The notes under the pieces are model-generated. The model had not been told where the DNA came from and did not search any database. It saw nothing but the letters and a program-made list of their open reading frames with translations. From Rubellimicrobium mesophilum DSM 19309 (GTDB lineage Bacteria > Pseudomonadota > Alphaproteobacteria > Rhodobacterales > Rhodobacteraceae): a DNA stretch of 64,000 nt. The position numbers were made by a program, and so were the translations under genes. Shown here piece after piece: positions 56,985 through 64,000 of the stretch. The stretch lies in contig NZ_KK088521.1 in the NCBI RefSeq assembly GCF_000600335.2, positions 1 to 64,000 on the forward strand, in the 5' to 3' direction. Position 1 is the stretch's first letter. Each line of letters begins with the position of its first letter.

Positions 56985-58340
56985 TCACTGGTCGCCTTGG
57001 CTCGCGGCACCCTGGTCGCCGCCATCCGTCCCGGCCTCGGTCCCGGACGAGCCTTCGGTCCCGGACTCGGCGCCCGGAGCGCCCGAGGTGCCGGGCTCGG
57101 CGTCGGCTGCGGCTCCGGTCCCCGACTCGGTCCCGGGAGCGGCACCGGCCTCGGTGCCGGCGTCGGTCGAGCCGGCTGTGTCGGCGGCACCGCCTTCCGT
57201 TCCGGTCGTGCCCTCCGCGCCGGCGGCCGTCGTCCCCTCAGCGCCCGCCGCAGCCCCCTGGCCTGCCTGCTCGACGCGGACCGTGGGCTCGCCGGTCTGG
57301 TTGAACTGGACTTGGGCCTCGCCTGTCTGCTCGACTTGGACGTTCGGCTCGGCGGCCTCGAAGTGGACGTTGGGCTGGCCGCGCTGGACTTCGATCTGCG
57401 CCTCGCCTTCCTGCTGGATGCTGACTTGGGCCTGCGAAGGCTGGGCCTGGACCTGCGCCTGGCCACCCTGGTCGGCCTGCTCGACCTGGACCTGCGGCTC
57501 GGCCTGCTCGACCGTGACGGTGGGCGGGGCTTGGCGGACCTCGACGCGCGGCTCGGGATTCGTCACCGCGACCTCGGGGTCGGGGAAGGTGATGATGACC
57601 TCGGGCGGCGGCTGGTCGATGGTGATGACCGGCGGCGGCACCTGCACGCGTACAGTGGGCGCGGCCTGGCGGACGAGGACGTCGGGCGTGCCCTGGTTCA
57701 CGCTGACCTGCGGGGCGCCTTGCGTCACCGTGACCTCGGGCGGCGGCGCGGTGACGGCGATCTGGGGCTGGGGCTGGGTCACGGTGATCTCGGCCTGGGC
57801 GGTCTCGCCCCCAGCCGGGGCGGCCTGAGTCCCGGTCGGCTCGGCCTGAGCCGGCTCGGTGCTGGCGGCTGGCTGGGTCTCCTGGGCCTGCGTCGTCGTG
57901 TCGGCGGTCGGCGAGGTCCCGGTCTCGGCCTGCGTCGTGTCGCCCGTGGCCTCGGCCCCTGCGGTGCCCGTCCCGGCGCCCTGCGCCGTCTCGGTCGTGG
58001 CTCCGGCCTGCGCCGCCGCTCCGGTCGTGCCGGCCTGGGTGGTCTCGCCTGCCTCGGTGCCGGCGGCACCCTCGTCCTGGCCGAGCTGGCCGATCTCGGT
58101 CATCGCCTGCTCGTAATACTGGAGGCACTGCTCATCGTTTCCGGCGTCGATCGCCTGCGACGTCGTCGCGATCCACTCCTTCCGGAGGATGTCCGCACGT
58201 TCGGTATGGAGCGCCCGCAAGGCCTCGCAGCTCTGACCCTGCGTGGCCAGCTCCGCCGCGGTCTGCGCGAAGGCGGCAGGCGCGATCACAGTGGCGCTCA
58301 GCAGGCTCGCCAGCAGGGGCGTCATGCGTAGTCTGGTCAT
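56985..58340 (-). CDS. exported low-complexity protein with 9-residue P-x-V-x-V repeats
   Basis: A 451-residue secreted or surface protein. After a signal peptide (LLASLLSATVIAPAAFAQ) comes a small helical domain with two Cys (about residues 27-85; QSCEALRALH, EQCLQYYEQA). An A/G/T/E/Q-rich linker (90-180) follows. Residues about 185-358 carry a repeat of roughly nine residues, consensus x-x-P-x-V-x-V-x-Q, at least ten times in register (for example PPPEVTVTQ, GAPQVSVNQ, GTPDVLVRQ, PEPRVEVRQ). The tail (360-451) is again G/A/T/E-rich. The alternating Val pattern suggests stacked beta strands. It has very low Lys and no aromatic cluster. Function unknown; envelope or extracellular structural role is inferred. 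Confidence 0.7.
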   Translation of the reverse strand: MTRLRMTPLLASLLSATVIAPAAFAQTAAELATQGQSCEALRALHTERADILRKEWIATTSQAIDAGNDEQCLQYYEQAMTEIGQLGQDEGAAGTEAGETTQAGTTGAAAQAGATTETAQGAGTGTAGAEATGDTTQAETGTSPTADTTTQAQETQPAASTEPAQAEPTGTQAAPAGGETAQAEITVTQPQPQIAVTAPPPEVTVTQGAPQVSVNQGTPDVLVRQAAPTVRVQVPPPVITIDQPPPEVIITFPDPEVAVTNPEPRVEVRQAPPTVTVEQAEPQVQVEQADQGGQAQVQAQPSQAQVSIQQEGEAQIEVQRGQPNVHFEAAEPNVQVEQTGEAQVQFNQTGEPTVRVEQAGQGAAAGAEGTTAAGAEGTTGTEGGAADTAGSTDAGTEAGAAPGTESGTGAAADAEPGTSGAPGAESGTEGSSGTEAGTDGGDQGAASQGDQ

Positions 58341-58531
58341 GGGAGCGTCCTTTCCGTCGGGGGTCGGGGAGGCGGGGCAGCGGACCCTGCGGGTCGGGGC
58401 CCGGCGTCCCGGGATCGAACGGCTGACCAAGCGGAAGGTTCCCGACCCGACCCGGGGGGAGCGGCCCCTGCCCCGTTTCTTGGCCATACCTTGTGTGATC
58501 CAGTCGGGCCCGATCCACAGGACGGAGCACC

Positions 58532-59533
58532 ATCGCCAAACCCACCTTCCACGACATCGCTCACCTGGCCGGCGTAGGCACGGCCACCGTCGAGCGGGTC
58601 CTGAACGCCCGTGGCGGCGTCCGGCCGGAGACGGTCGAGAAGGTGCTCGCGGCGGCCCGGCAACTGGACTACGCAAGGCGATCGCCGGAGGCGCATCGAG
58701 TCATCCTGCGGATCGAGGTGACCCTGGTGCGACCGGAGGCCCGCTTCTTCTTCCGCCTTGCCGGCGCGTTCGAACGGCTGGGCGCGATGCTCGACCCCCT
58801 CCGTCGCCGTCACCGGACCTTCGTGCCGGAGGACGATCCCGCCGCCATCGCCGCCCGGATCGCGAAGCCAGGACTGCGCCGGGCGGGGCTCATCCTCGCC
58901 GTGCCGGACGTTTCGGCCATCCGGGTGGCGCTCGGGCAGATGCAGGCACGGGGGCTGCCCATCGTGCAGATCGTGACGCGCGCCACCGGCGTCGTCGCGG
59001 ACTGCGTGGGGATCGACAACGAGGCGGCCGGGCGGGTCGCGGGCCTCCTGCTGTCGCGGATGCAGCCGAGGGCCGGGACCGTGGTGGCGATCTGTTATGG
59101 CGGCGCCTATCAGATGCACCGCGACCGCATCCGGGGCTTCTCGGGCTACCTGCAGGCGCATCCTCGCCCCGATCTGCGTTCCGCGCAGGTCCTCTCCGGC
59201 CATGACCGGGGAGCGCGGTCCTGCTGCTCGACTCCATGCGGGAACGGCCAAACCTCGTAGGACTCTACGACGGGGGGTGGAGGCAACGGAGCGCTCGTGG
59301 CGGCGTTGCGGGTGCATCCGCGCGGGCGGGAGGCCTTCTTTGTGGAACACGAGCTGACCCCGATGACCGCCGAGGCGCTGCGGAACGGCATGATGTCGGT
59401 CGTTCTGGACCAGACCCCTGAGGAACAGGCACGGCGAGCCATGGACCTGATGCTCGCCCGGATCGGGCTGCTCGTGAATGAGGTCCCGAATCCGCCGATC
59501 CGCTTCGTGATCGTCGCGGCCGAGAACATCTGA
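58532..59533 (+). pseudogene. LacI-family transcriptional regulator, start codon lost and two frameshifts
   Basis: Sugar-type LacI regulator of about 333 residues if repaired. The N-terminal helix-turn-helix is clear: FHDIAHLAGVGTATVERVLN and GGVRPETVEKVLAAARQL. The periplasmic-binding-protein-like domain includes LILAVPDVSAIRVALGQM, GIDNEAAGRVAGLLLSRM and GFSGYLQAHPRPDLRSAQV. The position expected for ATG reads ATC (58532), after GGAGCACC; no other start exists before the in-frame stop at 58496. One base is missing at 59208-59211 (GGGG) and one is extra at 59272-59277 (six G). Both lie in homopolymers, but the start codon change is a substitution. It could be a decayed gene or a sequence of lower quality. 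Confidence 0.65.
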
Positions 59534-59546
59534 TCGGATCCGATCA
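59531..59546. promoter_or_regulatory. 16-base perfect palindrome TGATCGGATCCGATCA
   Basis: The palindrome begins at the stop codon of the LacI-like gene (TGA) and ends just before the sterol desaturase remnant. Its symmetry is full over 16 bases, as in LacI-type operators, but no intact gene follows for it to control. Confidence 0.35.
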
Positions 59547-59570
59547 AGACGGTTGGCGCCCGCGACGCCC

Positions 59571-59789
59571 GGGCCGGCCTATGAGGGCATCATCGAGGTG
59601 GGCGCGGAGGCCGCCTTCGACAGCCATGCCTACGCCCATTACCTCCATCACGAGTTCTTCGTGGTGAACTATGGCGAGGGCTTCGTGCCCTTGGACAAGT
59701 GGTTCGGGACCTGGCACGACGGGTCGACCGAAGGGGACGAGCGCATGAACCCGCGCTACCAGCGGAAGGTCGCGCGAATGAGCCGCTAG
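59571..59789 (+). pseudogene. C-terminal remnant of a sterol desaturase/fatty acid hydroxylase
   Basis: About 70 codons encode only the end of a membrane-bound di-iron hydroxylase: AFDSHAYAHYLHHEFFVVNY, GEGFVPLDKWFGTWHDGS and a short basic tail. The last histidine cluster (HYLHH) is kept, but the four-helix membrane domain and the other His boxes needed for iron binding are absent. No start codon with a ribosome binding site lies at the boundary. The truncation follows directly after the LacI-like gene, so a deletion probably joined the two. Confidence 0.7.
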
Positions 59790-59934
59790 GTGGGGACGCC
59801 AGTCGAGTGAAGGTTCCGCGCCGGCCGAGGCGGGGTCTGGAAGAGCCCTTGGAAGGGCGACCCATCTTGCGTCCCGGAGGACACTCGAGGGTTGCCTCAC
59901 GGGAACGGACGACGACGGCTGGCTTCAGGAGGGG

Positions 59935-60011
59935 TGGCGCACCCGACAGGATTCGAACCTGTGACCTCTGCCTTCGGAGGGCAGCACTCTATCCAGCTGA
60001 GCTACGGGTGC
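59935..60011 (-). tRNA. tRNA-Arg (anticodon CCG)
   Basis: A 77-base cloverleaf on the minus strand: acceptor GCACCCG/CGGGTGC, D arm with GCTCAGCTGGATAGAGT (split as GCTCAG, CTGGATAGAGT), anticodon arm CTGCC-CTCCGAA-GGCAG with CCG, T arm ACAGG-TTCGAAT-CCTGT and an encoded CCA. It decodes CGG, frequent in this GC-rich genome. It sits between the sterol desaturase remnant and sufS. Confidence 0.95.
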
Positions 60012-60058
60012 CTGGGGCGGACATAAGGGAAAGGCGGACGGGCCGCAACCGCAAAACC

Positions 60059-61276
60059 TCAGCCGAAGAGGTCGCGGCAGAGCTCGAGGCCGGAGACCAG
60101 CGCGTCGACCTCCTCCACCGTGTTGTAGAGGCCGAAGGAGGCGCGGCAGGTCGCGCCCACCCCGAACTGCTGGAGCAGCGGCATGGCGCAGTGGGTCCCC
60201 GCCCGCACCGCGATGCCCCGGCGGTCGAGGACCGTGGAGACGTCGTGGGCGTGGGCGCCCTCCATGGTGAAGGAGAAGATCGCGGCCTTGCCGTCGCTGT
60301 TGCCCTGGATCTGGAGCCAGTTGAGGCCGACGACGCGATCGCGGGCGTAGTCGCGCAGGGTCCGCTCGTGGGCCGAGACGTTGTCCATCCCGAGGCCCAT
60401 CATGTAGTCGAGCGCGACGCCCAGGCCGATCGTCGACACGATGCCGGGCGTGCCCGCCTCGAACTTCATGGGCGGGTCGGCGTAGGTGACCTCGTCGCGG
60501 GTCACTTCGCGGATCATGTCGCCTCCGCCGAGGAAGGGGCGCATCTCCTCCATCCGCTCGCGCTTGATGAAGATCGCGCCCGAGCCGGAGGGCCCGTAGA
60601 GCTTGTGGCCGGTGATCGCGTAGAAGTCGCAGCCGATGTCCTGCACGTCCACGGGCATGTGCACGGCGCCCTGGCTGCCGTCCACGAGGACGGGAACGCC
60701 CTTCTCGTGCGCTCCGGCGGTGATGGCCTTCACGTCCACCACGGTGCCGGTGACGTTGGAGAGGTGCGTCACGGCGATCAGCTTCGTCCGGGGACCGATG
60801 GCGTCGATCACGGATTGCGGGTCGAGGTCGCCCTTGGCGTCGCATTCCGCCCATTTCAGGACGACGCCCTGCCGTTCGCGCAGGAAGTGCCAGGGGACGA
60901 TGTTGGCGTGGTGCTCCAACAGCGTGAGCACGATCTCGTCCCCGGGCTGGAGGCGGGGCGCGGCCCAGGCGTAGGAGACGAGGTTGATCCCCTCGGTCGT
61001 GCCGGAGGTGAAGACGATCTCCTCCTCGGAGGGCGCGTTCAGGAAGCGGGCGACGGTGCCGCGCACCGCCTCGTAACGCTCGGTCGCGACGGAGGAGAGG
61101 GTGTGCAGGCCCCGGTGGACGTTGGCGTATTCCTCGGCATAGCCGCGCGTGACGGCGTCGATCACGATCCGGGGCTTCTGCGCCGAGGCCCCGTTGTCGA
61201 GGTAGACGAGCGGCTTGTCGTGGATCCGTCGCGACAGGATCGGGAAGTCCTGGCGGATGTGGTGGACGTCATACAT
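60059..61276 (-). CDS. sufS: cysteine desulfurase SufS
   Basis: PLP enzyme that takes sulfur from cysteine for Fe-S cluster assembly. The 405-residue protein is class II: YLDNGASAQKP, ANVHRGLHTLSS, FTSGTTEGINLV, PLP Lys in FYAITGHKLYGPSGSGA, and catalytic Cys in VRAGTHCAMPLLQQFG. Last gene of the suf run sufC-sufD-membrane-membrane-sufS on the minus strand; its start overlaps the preceding Yip1-like gene by eight bases. ATG at 61276. Partner SufE/SufU is not in the window. Confidence 0.95.
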   Translation of the reverse strand: MYDVHHIRQDFPILSRRIHDKPLVYLDNGASAQKPRIVIDAVTRGYAEEYANVHRGLHTLSSVATERYEAVRGTVARFLNAPSEEEIVFTSGTTEGINLVSYAWAAPRLQPGDEIVLTLLEHHANIVPWHFLRERQGVVLKWAECDAKGDLDPQSVIDAIGPRTKLIAVTHLSNVTGTVVDVKAITAGAHEKGVPVLVDGSQGAVHMPVDVQDIGCDFYAITGHKLYGPSGSGAIFIKRERMEEMRPFLGGGDMIREVTRDEVTYADPPMKFEAGTPGIVSTIGLGVALDYMMGLGMDNVSAHERTLRDYARDRVVGLNWLQIQGNSDGKAAIFSFTMEGAHAHDVSTVLDRRGIAVRAGTHCAMPLLQQFGVGATCRASFGLYNTVEEVDALVSGLELCRDLFG

Positions 61277-61859
61277 CGGTGGGAGCTCCGAGCGAGAGAG
61301 CGAGCGTCAGGAGGAACGAGACCCCGATCAGCGTGCCGAAGCCGGCGAGCAGGATCGCGAGGAAGCTGCGGAGGATGCCTCCGAATCCGTGGAGGACCCG
61401 GACGAAGTTGATGAGGGACCAGAGCAGCGCGATCAGGCCCAGGACGAACAGGACCAGGGCCAGGGACATCGAGACCAGGCCCACCATGAGCGTCGCGATC
61501 TCGATGGCGAGCGCCACGGCGTTGATCCAGACGGTGACGAGGAGCGAGCCCTCGAACGTCCCCGCGCCGCCGAGGATGCGGCCGGCCACCTGGAGCGCCG
61601 AGGCGGAGAGGAGCGTCCCGAGGAACAGCACGGCGGCCCAGACGAGCGGGCCGACCATGAGGACCCCCGATCCGTCCTCCAGAGGGATGGCAATCCCGCC
61701 GGCCGCCGCGGCCAGGAGGCCGTTGACGACGGCCAGGAGGCCTGCCGCCTCGAAGAGCACCCGGCGCGGCAGGCCCAGGCCGAGGAGATGGGCGGCGGTC
61801 TGGCGCGGGGTGGTGACGGTGTCGCGCATCAGGCCGATGAGCGTGGCATCAGGCGGCAT
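61269..61859 (-). CDS. Yip1 family membrane protein in the suf operon
   Basis: A 196-residue integral membrane protein with five predicted helices (LAVVNGLLAAAAGGIAI, VWAAVLFLGTLLSASAL, IATLMVGLVSMSLALV, VLGLIALLWSLINFV, LAILLAGFGTLIGVSFLL). It belongs to the Yip1 superfamily as judged by helix pattern and the GG-F-G-S-L-L-V type core. It overlaps its upstream neighbour by 11 bases and sufS by 8, so it is part of the operon. Membrane proteins at this place recur in Rhodobacteraceae suf operons; role in Fe-S assembly is not established. Confidence 0.75.
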   Translation of the reverse strand: MPPDATLIGLMRDTVTTPRQTAAHLLGLGLPRRVLFEAAGLLAVVNGLLAAAAGGIAIPLEDGSGVLMVGPLVWAAVLFLGTLLSASALQVAGRILGGAGTFEGSLLVTVWINAVALAIEIATLMVGLVSMSLALVLFVLGLIALLWSLINFVRVLHGFGGILRSFLAILLAGFGTLIGVSFLLTLALSLGAPTDV

Positions 61860-62352
61860 GGGCGCCCTCCCGGGCCTTGGACGCCTCCTGCTGGGCGAGC
61901 CACCAGAAGGCGACGAAGACGGCGACCCAGAGGATGCCGGCGAGGTTGGTCGCGACCGAGGCCCCGGTGAACCCGGCGACCGCGCCGGTCAGGAGGCCCA
62001 GCGGGGAGGCGGCGAGCCATGACCAGAACATCGCGAGCCGGGCGCCGAAGGGGGTCCCCTGCCCGCCCAAGGCGCGCGAGACGGCATGGGTCAGCCACGC
62101 GAGGCCATAGAAGACCAGTGGCCATATCGTCAGCCAGCCGAGCAGGGCGTAGGCCACGAGGCGCGCGAAGTCGTCGCCGGTGAGTTGGGCCTCGCGCATC
62201 AGGCGAGGCCACTGGGCCACGAAGATCAGGGTGCAACCGATCATCAGGAAGGCCAGCGCGCGCGGCTCGTTCGGACCCTGCGCCAGATGCTCCCGCACGA
62301 CGGCCCGGGGACCGTGGCGGAAGCTGCGTCCGATGTCGGCGACGACCCCCAT
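61849..62352 (-). CDS. second Yip1-like membrane protein in the suf operon
   Basis: A 167-residue membrane protein with four hydrophobic segments (LAFLMIGCTLIFVAQW, LVAYALLGWLTIWPLVFYGL split by short turns, SPLGLLTGAVAGFTGASV, ILWVAVFVAFWWLAQQE). A short N-terminal amphipathic segment (GVVADIGRSFRHGPRA) precedes them. ATG at 62352 overlaps the sufD stop. It looks related to the next Yip1-like protein in size and topology, perhaps an old duplication or a heteromeric partner. No catalytic motif. Confidence 0.7.
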   Translation of the reverse strand: MGVVADIGRSFRHGPRAVVREHLAQGPNEPRALAFLMIGCTLIFVAQWPRLMREAQLTGDDFARLVAYALLGWLTIWPLVFYGLAWLTHAVSRALGGQGTPFGARLAMFWSWLAASPLGLLTGAVAGFTGASVATNLAGILWVAVFVAFWWLAQQEASKAREGAHAA

Positions 62353-63640
62353 CAGCGACGCCGCGAGAGCCAGCCTTCGAGGCGGCGCGACAGGTCCTGG
62401 GCAAGGCGTTCGTCGGCGATCTCCTGCAGGGCCTCCTGGAGGAAGGCGAGCGTGAGGAGGTCCTTGGCGTCCCTCTCGGGCACCCCGCGCGAGCGGAGGT
62501 AGAACATCGCCGTCTCGTCCAGCGCCCCGGCGGTGGAGCCGTGCGAGCACTTCACGTCGTCGGCGTAGATCTCGAGCTCGGGCTTCGCGAGGAACTGCGA
62601 GCGCTCGTCGAGGAGGAGCGCCTGGGAGAGCTGGTAGCCATCCGTCTTCTGCGCGCCGGGCTTCACGAGGATCTTGCCCTGGAAGACGCCGGTCGCGCCG
62701 TTGCGGAGGACCTTCTTGAAGACCTGGCGGCTCTCGCAGGATTCGGCGCCGTGAGTGACGAAGACCGTGTCGTCGTGGTGGAAGTCGCCGTCGCCGACCG
62801 CCGCGCCCGCGACGTGCGCGATGGCATCGTCGCCGGTGAGGTTCAGGACCACCTCGTTCCGCGTCAGCACGCCATTGAACGTCAGCGTGAACGAGCGGAA
62901 GTCGGACCGCTCGCCCAGCCGGGCGAAGATATGGGTCGCGGCGCGGCGCTCCCGGTCGCGGCCCTGGGTGCGGACGTGGTGGAAGGTGGCGCCGTCGGCG
63001 ACCTCGACCTCCGTGACCTTGTTGAAGCGGGCAGCGGCGGGGCCGCTTTCGAGAAGCGTCAGGCGGGCGCCGGGCTCGAGCTTCACGACGTGATGGAGGA
63101 TCGCATCGGAGGTCGTCGAGTCGTGGCGATAGACGATATGGACGGGACGCTCGACCACGCCGGTGACGCGGATCAGGACGCCGTCCCCCGCGAAGGCGGT
63201 GTTCAGCGCGGCAAGCGGCCGGGCGACCGGCTTCTGGCCCTCTGCCTCCAGGGTGCCGTAGAGGCCCTGCGCCCAGTGGAGGTCACGGGTCGCGGCGTCG
63301 GAGAGGCGCTCGATCTCCAAGCCCTCGACGGCGTCGGCATCCGAGGCCTGCGGGTCGAAGCGGCCGTCGACGAAGACGAGGCGGAGCGCGCCGACCTCGG
63401 CGAAGGCGGGGCCTTCGTCGTCGTTCATCGGGGCGGCCGGCGTGGGATCCGGGGCGGTCAGCGTGGTCGGGTCGGTGAAGCGCCAGTACTCGTCGCGGCG
63501 CTGGGGCAGGCCCAAGGCCTCGACGCGGGCGAGCGCGCCGCCACGGGCCGCGCGCAGCCAGGCTCCGCCCTGAGGGAGCGTCAGGCCGGCGAGGCGCGAA
63601 GCCGTCGTCTCGGCCCGGAGGTTGGGACGGGCGAGGCGGC

Positions 63641-63644
<4 letters not shown>
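62352..63644 (-). CDS. sufD: Fe-S cluster assembly protein SufD
   Basis: Beta-helix partner of SufB in the SufBC2D scaffold. The 430-residue protein shows [15 protein letters not shown] at the N-terminal helix, [68 protein letters not shown] and the C-terminal [20 protein letters not shown] (conserved Cys-Ser-His) with [20 protein letters not shown]. Start ATG at 63644 overlaps the sufC stop by four bases. The typical order sufB-sufC-sufD-sufS is implied, with sufB beyond the right edge. Confidence 0.93.

Positions 63645-64000
<356 letters not shown>

Overview
The window reads as chromosome from a high-GC (roughly 70% by eye) alphaproteobacterium of the Rhodobacterales/Rhodobacteraceae type. 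The evidence is the gene neighbourhoods: aroK-aroB next to xerD, guaB-rsmB, sufC-sufD-(Yip1-like)-sufS, an AcpXL/ketosynthase/LpxD lipid A cluster, a CckA-type hybrid kinase, an IalB-family protein and CtrA-like TTAA-N7-TTAA boxes. A Rubellimicrobium-like genus is only a guess.

Layout. 0.5-4.5 kb: a DHH phosphoesterase overlapping a UV-damage endonuclease, an aldo/keto reductase and a TerC membrane protein. 4.5-12 kb: three glycoside hydrolases (GH43-like, GH2, clan GH-A) around an isolated H4MPT cyclohydrolase gene (mch), then a small ion channel and a DUF1989 protein. 13-23.6 kb: an L,D-transpeptidase, a stand-alone SIR2-like protein, a complete sugar ABC transporter operon, an ArsR-type regulator with flanking palindromes, a GH51 arabinofuranosidase and glycerol kinase. 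23.7-38.4 kb: rlmE, a methyl-H4folate/corrinoid methyltransferase - MetF-like - small 'virulence factor' operon, Ppx/GppA, an alpha-glucosidase divergent from glucokinase, cckA, guaB-rsmB, the corrinoid-activation (RACo-like) ferredoxin protein and dodecin. 38.4-43.7 kb: a tRNA-Gly(CCC) followed by a glycan-modification island with two glycosyltransferase proteins, one fused to a methyltransferase, and a coiled-coil protein that shares their C-terminal motif. 44-51.8 kb: RidA, aroK-aroB, xerD, two candidate small RNAs and an IalB-like protein. 51.8-58.3 kb: lipid A genes, a YcbB-like L,D-transpeptidase divergent from a YcbK-like DUF882 protein, and a secreted protein with a 9-residue P-x-V-x-V repeat. 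58.5-60 kb: a damaged LacI gene, a sterol-desaturase remnant and tRNA-Arg(CCG). 60-64 kb: suf genes running off the right edge.

Functional themes. (1) Use of plant-type polysaccharides or oligosaccharides: extracellular and cytoplasmic hydrolases, an ABC importer, an ArsR regulator, then alpha-glucosidase and glucokinase. (2) One-carbon chemistry: Mch on the H4MPT side, and a corrinoid methyltransferase, MetF-like protein and RACo on the H4folate side. (3) Envelope building: lipid A, L,D-transpeptidases and glycosyltransferases. (4) Cell-cycle signalling through CckA and CtrA-like boxes.

Quality warning. Ten reading frames are broken by single-base indels, most of them in G or C runs. The broken genes include ones expected to be functional or conserved (cckA, rsmB, rlmE and two ABC subunits). 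Consensus errors in the sequence explain most of these better than gene death. In every case the total gene length fits the indel I propose.
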